The notes: generated from the sequence alone by a model not told the origin. A stretch of DNA of 64,000 bases from Halobacteroides halobius DSM 5150 (GCF_000328625.1 NC_019978.1:2046001-2110000); one strand, 5' to 3'; counted from the stretch's first letter, positions 30,300 to 44,201 are shown. Translations and numbers: made by a program.

Positions 30300-31250
30300 C
30301 TATCTATTAACTCTAATTAATCCTGAACACGGAATAATTTCAATTCCCTGTTCTACTAATTTATCAGCAAATAAATTCATTCCTATAGAATCACTAGCCA
30401 TATGTCCTGCAATCACTACATTAATATGATGTTCTTTTGCCTTTTTAAGATGTTCCTCGCCAATATGCATACAGACTAGAGTACCTACTCCAGCTTGAGC
30501 TAATTTTTCATATTCATCCTTTGAACCACCAGTTCCTCCAGTCATTTCGACTACTACTTTACCAGCTCTATTATTTTCAGAACCAGCTACTACTTTTGGC
30601 CCAGCTTTTGTCTTAGTAGCTTCTTGATATTCAGGAATCTCCATTAATAATTCAATTACATCCTCTACCTTATTAATATCAGCCTGATCAACCTTCTCCT
30701 GTAGAAAATTAACAACTAAATTATCTGCTGGTGTATGAACAGATAATAAAGGAATATCAAATAACTTAGCTGCATCACGAGCTTTATTATGATTTATAGG
30801 CATAATGCCTCGTTCTACCTTGCTTATTCTCTCAGCTAAGATTCCTTCTGCTACATTAACTGGGATACCTAAATCATGTAAAATATCTTCTTGCATATGC
30901 ATAACTTCATTTAAAGCAGCTAAGGCCTTGCCTTCAGGATGATGAGATACTATTGCATCAATTTCTTGGCCCTTCTCAGTTAATCTATCAGCTATTAAAA
31001 CCTCACTACTATCAATATCTATCCCCATTAATACTCTTGTTATATCCTTATCTTCTGCACCATATAAAATTCTAGTATCAGAATAAGGATTTTCTAAACT
31101 AGCTTTATCAAAATATTCCTCTTTTTCTTCTGTTAAATCCTCAAACTTACTTTTGTTTTCTTCTAGTACTCTTTCAATATCATCTTGACTACGAGGATCA
31201 ACCTCCATTCCTGCTTCTATTGCTAATTGATAAATATCTTTTAATTTCAT
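30300..31250 (-). CDS. NIF3 (NGG1p-interacting factor 3)-like protein
   Basis: About 316 aa. HHPEGKALAALNEVMHMQED, and IAGHMASDSIGMNLFADKL near the C-terminus, give the histidines and acidic residues that bind the di-metal centre in NIF3/YbgI proteins. I start at ATG 31248-31250, behind GGGAGGAATTGG; a longer start would overlap that site. Substrate unknown; annotations as GTP cyclohydrolase type 2 in this family are not proven. It follows the CvfB-like gene by about 30 bp. Confidence 0.85.
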   Translation of the reverse strand: MKLKDIYQLAIEAGMEVDPRSQDDIERVLEENKSKFEDLTEEKEEYFDKASLENPYSDTRILYGAEDKDITRVLMGIDIDSSEVLIADRLTEKGQEIDAIVSHHPEGKALAALNEVMHMQEDILHDLGIPVNVAEGILAERISKVERGIMPINHNKARDAAKLFDIPLLSVHTPADNLVVNFLQEKVDQADINKVEDVIELLMEIPEYQEATKTKAGPKVVAGSENNRAGKVVVEMTGGTGGSKDEYEKLAQAGVGTLVCMHIGEEHLKKAKEHHINVVIAGHMASDSIGMNLFADKLVEQGIEIIPCSGLIRVNR

Positions 31251-31281
31251 TCCAATTCCTCCCAATAACTATTTTTTATAA

Positions 31282-32109
31282 TTAATCTTTTAGCTTTACC
31301 CCTTTATCAGTTATGTTAATAATTCGTTCTTTATATAACCCACCTATAGCTTTTTTAAAAGTACCTTTACTCATCTCTAACTTTTCTCTAATAATCTGTG
31401 GAGAACTATTATCATTTAAAGCTAGAAATCCATCTGTAAGCTTAAGCTTTTTAAGAATTTTACTCTTAGCATCTTCTACTTTGCCATATCCTATCTTTCT
31501 TAAACTGACATCTATCTTTTTATCTTCTCTAACCTTCTTAATATATCCTTTAACCTTATCTCCAATTTTTAATTTTTTATAAATATCATCTTCATAAACC
31601 AAACCATAATTTTTATTATTAATTACCACTTTAGCACCTAAATCAGTAAATCTATATACTAAAATGTCTACCTTATCACCTTCACTAACATCTATCCTAT
31701 CATTTTGGGATGATTTATCAAATTTTTCTGTAGCAACTAGCCGGTTAGATACTTCATCTAATAAAATCTTTACCACATAGCTTTTACCTTCTTTCATTTT
31801 ATTAATCTGTTCACTATGAGGCACTAATAAATCCTTTTCTAATCCCCAATCCAAGAATGCACCTATTTTATTAGCATCTTTTACTTTTAAATAAGCATGA
31901 TCTCCTACTTTAGCTTTTGGAGTTACAGTGGTCGCAATATTTCTATCTTTTGAATCTTTATAAATAAATACTTTTACTTTATCACCTATCTTGGCCCCTT
32001 CTGGGATATACTTATTAGGTAATAATACTTCTTCTCCATCTACATCTAAATAAGCTCCAAATTCTTTTGCTCTAACTATCTCTGCTTCATTAAATTCTCC
32101 TATATCCAT
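31282..32109 (-). CDS. S1 RNA-binding protein, CvfB/YitL-like
   Basis: 275 aa. Three S1-type beta-barrels (GAYLDVDGEEVLLPNKYIPE, GAFLDWGLEKDLLVPHSEQI, LGAKVVINNKNYGLVYEDDI) plus a C-terminal winged helix (IIREKLEMSKGTFKKAIGGL), the exact CvfB layout. CvfB in Staphylococcus affects virulence gene mRNA levels through RNA binding. Regulatory targets here are unknown. Confidence 0.9.
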   Translation of the reverse strand: MDIGEFNEAEIVRAKEFGAYLDVDGEEVLLPNKYIPEGAKIGDKVKVFIYKDSKDRNIATTVTPKAKVGDHAYLKVKDANKIGAFLDWGLEKDLLVPHSEQINKMKEGKSYVVKILLDEVSNRLVATEKFDKSSQNDRIDVSEGDKVDILVYRFTDLGAKVVINNKNYGLVYEDDIYKKLKIGDKVKGYIKKVREDKKIDVSLRKIGYGKVEDAKSKILKKLKLTDGFLALNDNSSPQIIREKLEMSKGTFKKAIGGLYKERIINITDKGVKLKD

Positions 32110-32209
32110 TTTTATTAGCTCCTTTTAAGTATTTTAATGTTAAACTCTTCTTTTAATCTATCATAATCTAATTCTTTTATTAGCTTCTTGATAAGCTTTT
32201 ATTTTATAA

Positions 32210-32704
32210 TTATAAAAATTGATCAATTTTTTTCTTTAATAATGGGTCAAATTTTAGAAATTTAGGGATAAAATAAGATTGATTTATCTGGTTTTGTAGG
32301 TCAGTCCATTCTAAATTACTACCTAGCTTTACAATCATTAATATCAATATATAAGCAATTAGTCCTCCTTTTATTAGACCAAATAAAGCACCACCTAAAT
32401 CATCTATAAAAGATAATAATAAAAGATCAAGCATTTGACTAATAACCCTTCCAATATAATTCACAAAAATTCCTATAAACAAAATAATAACTCCAAAAGA
32501 AATTATATTCGCAACTTTTATACCAAACTCAAATTTACGCTGTAAAAAATCAGCAAAAACATTATATTGTTCCGCAGCAATATATATACCCAAAATTATT
32601 GCTATTATAGTAGTTAATTGATTAATTAAACCCGAACGATAACCTTTTAGAGTAAATATAACTAGTAAAATAAAAACAACTACATCAATCCAATTAAAAT
32701 CCAC
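32210..32704 (-). CDS. CvpA family membrane protein
   Basis: 164 aa with four membrane helices and the CvpA pattern NWIDVVVFILLVIFTLKGYR and DLGGALFGLIKGGLIAYIL. E. coli CvpA is linked to colicin V production and bile resistance; the general role is unclear. It starts at GTG 32702-32704 after AAGGAGG. The gene begins two bases after the zapA stop, so the two are co-translated. Confidence 0.9.
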   Translation of the reverse strand: MDFNWIDVVVFILLVIFTLKGYRSGLINQLTTIIAIILGIYIAAEQYNVFADFLQRKFEFGIKVANIISFGVIILFIGIFVNYIGRVISQMLDLLLLSFIDDLGGALFGLIKGGLIAYILILMIVKLGSNLEWTDLQNQINQSYFIPKFLKFDPLLKKKIDQFL

Positions 32705-32706
32705 TA

Positions 32707-33030
32707 CTAATCCTCCTTTTCAACTATTTCAGAAAGGATATTGTATTCATCCCTTAAATTTTTATATTCTTCTTTAAGCTGATTATAATCTTCTTTTAAC
32801 TCTTCATAATCACTTTGAACACTATGTAATTTATCAGTTAGATTCATTGCCCCTAATATCATAATTCGAAATCTAGAGATTGCAGAATTATACTCTTTAA
32901 CCTTATGTAAATGGTCATCTAAAAAAGAAGCTATATTGTTAATATACTCTGAAGATTTATCTCCTTTTATAATATATTCTTCTCCTAAAATTTGCACTTT
33001 CACTTCAGCTTTATTACCACTATCATTCAC
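32707..33030 (-). CDS. zapA: Cell division protein ZapA
   Basis: 107 aa: an N-terminal beta domain (KVQILGEEYIIKGD, SSEYINNIASFLDDHL) and a C-terminal coiled coil (about 65-107). ZapA tetramers bundle FtsZ filaments at midcell. It starts at GTG 33028-33030 behind GGAGG. The order zapA-cvpA-...-mutS2 is common in firmicutes, which favours ZapA over a generic coiled coil. Confidence 0.92.
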   Translation of the reverse strand: MNDSGNKAEVKVQILGEEYIIKGDKSSEYINNIASFLDDHLHKVKEYNSAISRFRIMILGAMNLTDKLHSVQSDYEELKEDYNQLKEEYKNLRDEYNILSEIVEKED

Positions 33031-33121
33031 TATTATTACCTCCAGCTAACTTAAAATTCTCTTACTTATCTATTAATTCAATAATACAACTCAAAACTCC
33101 TGCTTAATCACAATTACTCTT

Positions 33122-33160
33122 AATATTAAAAAAACCTTGTTATCATGAGATAACAAGGTT
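33122..33160 (-). terminator. Terminator of the rRNA-tRNA operon
   Basis: Minus strand: AACCTTGTTATC, loop TCAT, GATAACAAGGTT, then TTTTTAATATT. It lies 12 bp after tRNA-Gly, the last gene of the operon. Confidence 0.93.
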
Positions 33161-33172
33161 TCGGAAATAAAT

Positions 33173-33248
33173 TGGAGCGAAAGACGAGATTCGAACTCGC
33201 GACCTTCTCGTTGGCAACGAGATGCTCTACCAACTGAGCTACTTTCGC
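33173..33248 (-). tRNA. tRNA-Gly (anticodon GCC)
   Basis: A 76-nt cloverleaf with acceptor GCGAAAG/CTTTCGC, anticodon loop TTGCCAA, a GAGTTCGAATCTC T-arm, and encoded CCA. Confidence 0.97.
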
Positions 33249-33260
33249 ATATAAATATAA

Positions 33261-33347
33261 TGGTGGAGGGGAGAGGATTCGAACCTCTGAAGGCATCGCC
33301 GGCAGATTTACAGTCTGCTCCCTTTGACCAGACTCGGGAACCCCTCC
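33261..33347 (-). tRNA. tRNA-Tyr (anticodon GTA)
   Basis: An 87-nt class II tRNA with a long variable arm, acceptor GGAGGGG/CCCCTCC, anticodon loop CTGTAAA, and encoded CCA. Confidence 0.97.
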
Positions 33348-33389
33348 ATATTTTATTAACTATGATTAATCTAATTTAGATAGTAAATT

Positions 33390-33465
33390 TGGTACCCCCA
33401 AGGGGATTCGAACCCCTGCCGCCAGGATGAAAACCTGGTATCCTAGGCCACTAGACGATGGGGGC
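33390..33465 (-). tRNA. tRNA-Glu (anticodon TTC)
   Basis: A 76-nt cloverleaf. The anticodon stem is CCAGG/CCTGG with loop TTTTCAT, the T-arm is GGGGTTCGAATCCCC, and the 3' ACCA is encoded. The first acceptor pair is G-U. Confidence 0.96.
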
Positions 33466-33487
33466 CTAGTCAAATTGTTAGTTTTAT

Positions 33488-33562
33488 TGGCTGGGGTGGC
33501 TGGATTTGAACCAGCGAGTGCAGGAGTCAAAGTCCTGTGCCTTACCACTTGGCGACACCCCA
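33488..33562 (-). tRNA. tRNA-Gln (anticodon TTG)
   Basis: A 75-nt cloverleaf with a TGGGGTG acceptor, anticodon loop CTTTGAC, a GGTTCAAATCC T-arm, G discriminator and encoded CCA. It is the first tRNA after 5S rRNA. Confidence 0.96.
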
Positions 33563-33638
33563 TTAATAGTCTATCCTTATTAACACAAGGAATATTATAT
33601 ACTATTAATTACTAACTGTCAAGAAATGATTTAATTAA

Positions 33639-33756
33639 TTCTGGCAGCGACCTACTCTCCCATAAGGCTGCCCCTATAGTACCATCGGCGCTGGAGGACT
33701 TAACTGCTGTGTTCGAGATGGGAACAGGTGTTACCCCTCCGCAATCACCACCAGAA
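33639..33756 (-). rRNA. rrf: 5S ribosomal RNA
   Basis: About 118 nt. It contains the conserved GAACACAGCAGTTAAG-type and CCTATAGGGGCAG-type 5S segments read on the minus strand, and its TTCTGG start pairs with its CCAGAA end. Ends are estimated to within a few bases. It follows the 23S gene by about 40 bp. Confidence 0.95.
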
Positions 33757-33796
33757 TATTTTATTACACTTTCAAAACTGCACAATAGTCATTCTA

Positions 33797-36752
<2,956 letters not shown>

Positions 36753-36849
36753 TAGATTAATCGCTATTGTGCAGTTTTCAAGGTGCAATTGAGACTTCTC
36801 AGTCTCTCAAAACTAAACAATGTAGGATTGACTATCTTCGTGTTTAACT

Positions 36850-38393
<1,544 letters not shown>

Positions 38394-38488
38394 GGATAAG
38401 AGTTTGAAACTGACTTAGATAGTCAAAACTCTACATTGTTTAGTTTTCAAAGACCAAATGTCTCTTGTCTTTTTAAGCGACATTTACT

Positions 38489-38517
38489 ATATTAACAAAT
38501 TAGTTTATCACTGTCAA
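38489..38517 (-). promoter_or_regulatory. rRNA operon promoter P1 (proximal)
   Basis: Minus strand: -35 TTGACA (38512-38517), 17-bp spacer, -10 TAATAT (38489-38494), followed by AGTAAATGTCGCTT. First of three near-identical promoter repeats. Confidence 0.88.
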
Positions 38518-38582
38518 GACTTTTTCTGTCTTTTTCTTGCTTGTCCCAAGAAAATGATTTCTCTTTTCAAGCGACATCTACT

Positions 38583-38611
38583 ATATTAACAAATTTAATG
38601 TCTGTTGTCAA
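38583..38611 (-). promoter_or_regulatory. rRNA operon promoter P2
   Basis: Minus strand: -35 TTGACA (38606-38611), 17-bp spacer, -10 TAATAT (38583-38588), followed by AGTAGATGTCGCTTGAAA. It is 94 bp upstream of P1 and repeats its -10 flanks and initial transcribed sequence. Confidence 0.88.
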
Positions 38612-38673
38612 GAGATTTTTATCTATTTTTTATTTATCTAAAAAACTACTCCTTCTTTCAAGCGACATCTACT

Positions 38674-38702
38674 ATATTAACAAATCTTTTCTTTATCGTC
38701 AA
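38674..38702 (-). promoter_or_regulatory. rRNA operon promoter P3
   Basis: Minus strand: -35 TTGACG (38697-38702), 17-bp spacer, -10 TAATAT (38674-38679), with the same AGTAGATGTCGCTTGAAA start region as P2, 91 bp further upstream. Confidence 0.85.
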
Positions 38703-38757
38703 GGATTTTCTACAAAAATTAAGTCTTTGGTTAGTACTCCTTAACAGCACGATTAGT

Positions 38758-38786
38758 ATTCTAACAGATAACTTCAATCTTGTCAA
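38758..38786 (-). promoter_or_regulatory. rRNA operon promoter P4 (distal)
   Basis: Minus strand: -35 TTGACA (38781-38786), 17-bp spacer, -10 TAGAAT (38758-38763). Not part of the repeat family; its downstream sequence differs from that of P1-P3. Confidence 0.75.
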
Positions 38787-38805
38787 TAAAAAATCATAAT
38801 CAATA

Positions 38806-38841
38806 TTAAGTATTAGTGTGAGTTGGTATCACTCACACTAA
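38806..38841 (-). terminator. Probable terminator of pheST
   Basis: The inverted repeat TAGTGTGAGT / ACTCACACTA lies about 40 bp after the pheT stop and is followed by ATACTTAATATT. The T-run is weak. It separates pheST from the rRNA promoters. Confidence 0.6.
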
Positions 38842-38878
38842 TTCCCTACACTATATATCAATATAATTTAAATAAAGA

Positions 38879-41278
38879 TTATTCTCTAATCTTAGCCTCT
38901 AATTTATTATCTAATTCTTCTTCTATTTGTTCTTGTACTTTATTAACTTCTTTATCCGTTAAAGTTCTATCTGTCACTCGATAACTTAATGAATAAGCTA
39001 AACTCTTATATCCATTTGGAATTTGTTCTCCTTGGTATAAATCAAACAACTCAACTGACTCTATTATTGCTCCTCCTACTTGTTCAATAAGATCTTCAAT
39101 CTCTTGATGAGTAATCCCTTCTTTTACAACTAAAGCAATATCACGCTTTAAGGCTGGGTATTTAGGAAGTTGACTATACGCTCGTTGAGAATCAGTTAAC
39201 TTCACAATAGCATTAAAATCAAGTTCGAAGATGGTAACCCTAGTATCCAAATTATAATTTTCTTGAACATCTGGATGTACTTCTCCAATGTATCCTATCC
39301 TCTGATTAGCTACCTTAATCTCAGCCGTTCTACCAGGATGTAAATAAGTAACCTCATCAGCTGATAATTTCAAATTTTCAATCCCTAGATTAATAAAGTA
39401 ATCTTCTAAGACTCCTTTTAAATAAAAGAAACCTGGCGCATTCAGTTCCCACTTTTCTTCTAAACTCTCATCTAATACTGCAGCAGACAATTTAAATTTT
39501 TCATTAGGTAATCTTTTATTATCTTGTGGTAAGAAAACTTTTCCTAATTCAAATATTTTAACTTGATCAACTTTTCGGCTAACATTTAAAGCTACATTAT
39601 TTAATAGTCCTGGGACTAAAGTAGTTCTCATAACAGTGTGTTCTTCACTAACTGGATTATTAAGTTTAACAACATTTCTTAAAACATTATCCTTAGCAAG
39701 ACCAAGTTGGTCAAATGCATCTTGATTAACAAATGAATAATTCTGAACTTCAAATAAACCTAAAGCAGATATAATATTTCGTGTTTTATCTTCTACTTTT
39801 TGAGCCCAAGTTTTCTTACCTTGGCTAACTTTAGCTTTTGGATTAACAGGTTCAATCTTATCATAACCATATAATCTAGCTACCTCTTCTATTAAATCAA
39901 TCTCTTGCTTAATATCAACTCTATAAGTAGGTACCTCTACTAATAAGTTAACTCCTTGGTCTTCAACACTAAAATGTAGCCGTTCTAATAAATCTTTAAT
40001 ATTACTCTTAGCTATTTTTAAGCCTAATACTTTTCTTACTTGTTGCGGATCTAATAACAATTTTTCTTTTTCTACTGTCTTAGGATAAATATCTGTAATT
40101 CCTTTAATTACTTTTCCATTTCCTAATTGAGCAATTAATTCTGCTGCTCTATTTAAAGCTAACTCCACTAAATTAATATCTACTCCACGTTCAAATCTAT
40201 GGGAAGCATCACTATGAATCCCTAATTTACGTGATGTTTTACGAATTGAACTAGGACTGAAGTTAGCTCCTTCTAAAAATATTGTAGTTGTCTTCTCAGT
40301 TACTTCACTATTAGCTCCACCCATTACTCCAGCTATACAAACTGGTTTATTAGCATCAGCAATTACTAACATTTCAGGGTCAAGATCACGCTCTTGATCA
40401 TCTAAAGTAACCAATTTTTCATCTTGCTTAGCCCTTCTTATAACTATCTGTTGTTCAGCTAATTGATTGTAATCAAACGCATGTAAAGGTAATCCTAATT
40501 CCATTAATATAAAATTGGTCACATCAACTACATTATTAGTTGGTCTAATTCCTACTGCTTCTAATTTTCTTTTTAACCAGCGTGGAGATTCTTTTACTTT
40601 AATATCTGTAATTATTCGACCAGCATAACGTGGAGCTAAATCTTCATCTTCAATTCTAATGTTAATCCAATCTTCTATTTTTTCTTCAATTTCTTCTAAT
40701 TTAGGCTTAGGATATTGTAATTTATTTCCTGTGATAGCTGCTATTTCCCTAGCTACTCCAATCATACTTAAACAATGACTATAGTTAGGAGTTAAATCAA
40801 ACTCAATAATAACATCATTTAAATCCAACTCATCAGTTAATTTATTACCTATACTCATATCTTCTTCTAGAATAAATAAACCATCTACTCCGTCATCAGG
40901 AAGATCTAATTCGTTTGTAGAACACATCATCCCTCGAGATTGAACCCCTCTAAGTTTTACTTCTTCTATCTTCATTCCTTCGGGCATTGTAGTACCTACA
41001 GGAGCCACAGGAACCTTGTCTCCTTCTTTCATGTTATTTGCTCCACATACAATTTGTAAATTTTTATCTCCTACATTTACTTTACAAACTGATAATTTAT
41101 CAGCATTTTTATGCTCTTTTATCTCTAAAATTTCTCCAACAATAATATCTTCTATTGCACTCCCTTGATACTTTATTGCTTCTACTTCTAAACCAGCCAT
41201 AGTTAACTTTTTGGCTAACTTTTCTGGACTATAATCAAAATCAATATAATCTTGTAACCAATTATAAGAAACTTTCAT
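38879..41278 (-). CDS. pheT: Phenylalanyl-tRNA synthetase beta subunit
   Basis: 799 aa, full length. N-terminal tRNA-binding (EMAP-like) domain with LSVCKVNVGDKNLQIVCGA, the B3/B4 editing domain (IGVAREIAAITGNKL region), B5 domain, catalytic-like core and a C-terminal FDX-ACB domain (LPKYPALKRDIALVVKEGIT). With PheS it forms the alpha2-beta2 enzyme; PheT recognises tRNA-Phe and hydrolyses Tyr-tRNA-Phe. Starts 15 bp after pheS. Confidence 0.98.
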   Translation of the reverse strand: MKVSYNWLQDYIDFDYSPEKLAKKLTMAGLEVEAIKYQGSAIEDIIVGEILEIKEHKNADKLSVCKVNVGDKNLQIVCGANNMKEGDKVPVAPVGTTMPEGMKIEEVKLRGVQSRGMMCSTNELDLPDDGVDGLFILEEDMSIGNKLTDELDLNDVIIEFDLTPNYSHCLSMIGVAREIAAITGNKLQYPKPKLEEIEEKIEDWINIRIEDEDLAPRYAGRIITDIKVKESPRWLKRKLEAVGIRPTNNVVDVTNFILMELGLPLHAFDYNQLAEQQIVIRRAKQDEKLVTLDDQERDLDPEMLVIADANKPVCIAGVMGGANSEVTEKTTTIFLEGANFSPSSIRKTSRKLGIHSDASHRFERGVDINLVELALNRAAELIAQLGNGKVIKGITDIYPKTVEKEKLLLDPQQVRKVLGLKIAKSNIKDLLERLHFSVEDQGVNLLVEVPTYRVDIKQEIDLIEEVARLYGYDKIEPVNPKAKVSQGKKTWAQKVEDKTRNIISALGLFEVQNYSFVNQDAFDQLGLAKDNVLRNVVKLNNPVSEEHTVMRTTLVPGLLNNVALNVSRKVDQVKIFELGKVFLPQDNKRLPNEKFKLSAAVLDESLEEKWELNAPGFFYLKGVLEDYFINLGIENLKLSADEVTYLHPGRTAEIKVANQRIGYIGEVHPDVQENYNLDTRVTIFELDFNAIVKLTDSQRAYSQLPKYPALKRDIALVVKEGITHQEIEDLIEQVGGAIIESVELFDLYQGEQIPNGYKSLAYSLSYRVTDRTLTDKEVNKVQEQIEEELDNKLEAKIRE

Positions 41279-41293
41279 TCTAAATCCCCCTCT

Positions 41294-42316
41294 TTACTTA
41301 AATTGTTCTAAAAATCTTACATCATTTTCATATAATAATCTAATGTCATCAATATCATACTTTAACATAGCGATTCTTTCTACTCCCATACCAAAAGCAA
41401 AACCAGTAAATTCCTTTGAATCTATACCAGACATTTCAAGTACATTAGGGTGAACCATGCCAGAACCTAAAATTTCTAACCAACCTGTATCAGAGCAAAC
41501 ACTACAACCTTGGCCACCACAATTAGCACATGAGACATCAACTTCAGCACTAGGCTCTGTAAATGGAAAATAACTTGGTCTAAATCTAACTTTTCTGTCT
41601 GTACCAAATAATTCATGTACTGCCTCAATTAAAATCTCTTTTAAATTAGCAAATGAAATATCTTTACCAATCATCAATCCTTCTACCTGATGAAAAACTG
41701 GTGTATGTGTAGCATCAATCTCATCAGAACGATACACTCGACCTGGAGCAATGATTCTAATTGGTGGAGTTGTCTGTTCCATTGTTCTAACTTGGACTGA
41801 GGAAGTATGAGTTCTTAATAATTCATCCTCCCCAACATAAAAAGTATCCTGCATATCTCGAGCTGGATGATTAGCTGGAAAATTTAATGCTTCAAAATTA
41901 TAATAATCTGTCTCTACATCTGGGCCTTCAGCTATTTTAAAGCCTAATCCTAAAAATATTTCTTTAATTTCATTAAATACTAAAGTTAAAGGATGTTTAT
42001 TAGCTGATTTAATTTTTACTCCGGGTAGAGTAACATCTATACTCTCTTCTTTTAGCTGCTCTTCTTTGGCTTGATTTTTCAATTCTTCCTTTCGCTTACT
42101 AATTAATTGTTGTAACTTGCTTTTAACTTGATTGGCTAATTTTCCAATCACAGGTCTTTTTTCAGGAGGCAACTCTCCCATACTACGTAGGATCTGCGTT
42201 ACTTCTCCTTTTTTACCTAAATACTTAACTCTTAAATCATCTAATTCATCCAAATTAGAAGCTTTTTTAATTATATTAGTTGCTTCTTGTTGGATTTTTT
42301 CTAATTTTTCCTCCAT
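41294..42316 (-). CDS. pheS: Phenylalanyl-tRNA synthetase alpha subunit
   Basis: 340 aa. N-terminal coiled-coil tRNA-binding region, then the class II core: [25 protein letters not shown] (motif 2 region), and the motif 3 segment [28 protein letters not shown] provides a cysteine-rich loop common in this subunit. The message carries a T-box leader (42345-42615), so expression should rise when tRNA-Phe is uncharged. Confidence 0.98.
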   Translation of the reverse strand: MEEKLEKIQQEATNIIKKASNLDELDDLRVKYLGKKGEVTQILRSMGELPPEKRPVIGKLANQVKSKLQQLISKRKEELKNQAKEEQLKEESIDVTLPGVKIKSANKHPLTLVFNEIKEIFLGLGFKIAEGPDVETDYYNFEALNFPANHPARDMQDTFYVGEDELLRTHTSSVQVRTMEQTTPPIRIIAPGRVYRSDEIDATHTPVFHQVEGLMIGKDISFANLKEILIEAVHELFGTDRKVRFRPSYFPFTEPSAEVDVSCANCGGQGCSVCSDTGWLEILGSGMVHPNVLEMSGIDSKEFTGFAFGMGVERIAMLKYDIDDIRLLYENDVRFLEQFK

Positions 42317-42344
42317 CTTTAATCCTCCTTATTATATAACTTTT

Positions 42345-42615
42345 TATAAACTAAAAAAATCCACTTCTCCCTCCGATTAAGGACGAAAGATAGTGGATTA
42401 CTTCCGCGGTACCACCTTAGTTAGCTAACTAAAGCTCGCTTGATTCTTGATAACGGTAGAAAACCGATTTAACTTACTTAATTCAGTTAAATAGCTCCAG
42501 AATGAATTCGCTTAACATTGTCTTAAAAATACTCTCAGTTAATAGTATTTTCTCCCTTGAAGACAAGAGGTTAAACTACTTAATTCTATCACAACCTTTA
42601 TCTATATTAAACTTA
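42345..42615 (-). promoter_or_regulatory. T-box riboswitch leader of pheST
   Basis: Minus strand: the T-box sequence AAGGTGGTACCGCGGAAG (42401-42418) is followed by a terminator, AATCCACT...AGTGGATT plus TTTTTTT (42353-42399). Upstream Stem I features end near GCGAATTCATTCTGGAGC, in which TTC (42504-42506) is the likely Phe specifier. T-boxes sense uncharged tRNA. The specifier assignment is inferred from position and the downstream gene. Confidence 0.92.
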
Positions 42616-42620
42616 GCACA

Positions 42621-42649
42621 AGTATATCATAGCTTTATAATAATAACAA
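42621..42649 (-). promoter_or_regulatory. Promoter of the pheST T-box operon
   Basis: Minus strand: -35 TTGTTA (42644-42649), 17-bp spacer, -10 TATACT (42621-42626). It slightly overlaps the end region of the upstream methyltransferase gene. Confidence 0.72.
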
Positions 42650-42657
42650 GGCTATCC

Positions 42658-43455
42658 TTAATTGATCCTTTGTCTTACTGCTTCATAAAGAATTACTCCA
42701 GTAGCCATAGCTACATTAAGTGACTCAGCTCCACCAACTAGTGGAATCTTAACTAATTGGTCAGCTGCACTAATAAATTCTTCTCGCGGACCATGTCCTT
42801 CATTGCCAGCTACAATAGCAACTGATTGAGAGTAATCTGCTTCAAAGTGATATGTATTTCCTTTAATATCTCCTACAACTAACTTAATTTTATTTTCTTT
42901 TAAATTGGCCCTTAACTCTTTTAAATTTCCTGCTCGATAAACAGGCAATCTAAATAATGATCCCATAGTAGCTCTAAGTACTTTTTGGTTATATAAACTT
43001 ACTGTACCTTTAGTAGTAATTACACCACTAGCACCAGCAGCATCAGCAGTTCTAATAATAGTACCTAAATTGCCTGGATCTTGAATTCGATCAGCTATTA
43101 TAAACAATTCTTTATTACCAGCTAAAAAATTATTTAAATCATGATTGACTTGCTGTACAATAGCTAGAATTCCCTGTGGAGAGGTTGTATCAGCTACCTT
43201 TTGCAATAAATCATCAGTAATCTTAATCACTTTATTATCTGCTTGCTTTAAACCTTCTAGTAATTCCTGCCCTCGTTGATTACGTAACAAATAATCCGAA
43301 TAAAAAATTTGTCTAATATCTGCTTGCTCATTTAGTGCTTCTTCTATGATTCTAATCCCTTCTAAAACAAATTGCTGATTTTGACGTCGATATTTTTTTT
43401 TGTATAAAGAACGCAAATATTTAATCTTTTCATTCTTAAAACTAGTTATTGTCAC
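42658..43455 (-). CDS. TrmH/SpoU family RNA 2'-O-methyltransferase
   Basis: 265 aa, SPOUT fold. An N-terminal substrate-binding domain is followed by the three SPOUT motifs: DRIQDPGNLGTIIRTADAAG, AIVAGNEGHGPREEF and IPLVGGAESLNVAMATGVIL, the last forming the knot that binds SAM. It resembles Bacillus YsgA, which also sits before pheS. Likely an rRNA or tRNA ribose methyltransferase; the target is unknown. GTG start at 43453-43455. Confidence 0.92.
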   Translation of the reverse strand: MTITSFKNEKIKYLRSLYKKKYRRQNQQFVLEGIRIIEEALNEQADIRQIFYSDYLLRNQRGQELLEGLKQADNKVIKITDDLLQKVADTTSPQGILAIVQQVNHDLNNFLAGNKELFIIADRIQDPGNLGTIIRTADAAGASGVITTKGTVSLYNQKVLRATMGSLFRLPVYRAGNLKELRANLKENKIKLVVGDIKGNTYHFEADYSQSVAIVAGNEGHGPREEFISAADQLVKIPLVGGAESLNVAMATGVILYEAVRQRIN

Positions 43456-43531
43456 TTTAATAACTCCCTTCTATATTATCAAACTAGAAGTTATTATATC
43501 AGCCTATATATAATACCTCAAACTTATTTAC

Positions 43532-44179
43532 TTAAAATTGTCTCAATCGGGCCAAGCTTTCATTATCACCAACAACAATCAATGTATCCTCTGGTTTAAT
43601 CTCTAATTCAGCTCTAGGAGATACTTCAATCTTTTTTCCACGCTTAATCCCCATTACATTTACTCCAAAGCGACTTCTCAGTTGTAACTCTTTAAGACTT
43701 CTATTATGCATTTTAGGACTAGATTTTATTTCAACTACACTATAATTAGGGGCCAACTTAATATACTCTAGTATATTTGAATCAACTAAATTATTAGCTA
43801 TTCTAGTTCCCATATCTCGCTCTGGATGGACAATTCGATCAGCTCCTACCTTTTGTAATACTCTTCCATGTAGTTGATTGCTTGCTTTAACCACCACTTG
43901 ATTAACTCCTAACTCTTTTAACAATAAAGTTGCTAAAATATTAGATTGAATATCCTCTCCAATACTAACGACTGCTACATCAAAATCAGCTACTCCTAGT
44001 TCCTCTAAAGCAGCTTCATTAGTCGCATCTAATTGAGCTGCATGAGTTACTTCATTACTAATCTCTTGAATCCGTTCTTGGCTAATATCTATAGCTAAAA
44101 CGTCACATTCTTTTCCTGCTAAAGTCTTAGCTACGCTAGAGCCAAATCGCCCTAAACCTACTATTATAAATTGTTTCAT
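43532..44179 (-). CDS. K+ uptake regulatory subunit TrkA/KtrA, copy 1
   Basis: 215 aa. RCK N-domain with the nucleotide-binding loop FIIVGLGRFGSSVAKTL, and a C-terminal RCK_C domain (SLKELQLRSRFGVNVMGIKR). These cytoplasmic rings bind ATP/ADP (or NAD) and gate the membrane partner. It lies 22 bp after its channel partner at 44202-45527 and is closely similar along its length to the copy at 45638-46285. Confidence 0.94.
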   Translation of the reverse strand: MKQFIIVGLGRFGSSVAKTLAGKECDVLAIDISQERIQEISNEVTHAAQLDATNEAALEELGVADFDVAVVSIGEDIQSNILATLLLKELGVNQVVVKASNQLHGRVLQKVGADRIVHPERDMGTRIANNLVDSNILEYIKLAPNYSVVEIKSSPKMHNRSLKELQLRSRFGVNVMGIKRGKKIEVSPRAELEIKPEDTLIVVGDNESLARLRQF

Positions 44180-44201
44180 TATACTCCTCCTTTAGACTTA
44201 T

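Noticed and set aside
38541-38799. Two plus-strand reading frames of about 65 aa upstream of 16S
   Set aside because: Their repeated peptide segments come from the tandem rRNA promoter repeats; no ribosome binding site.
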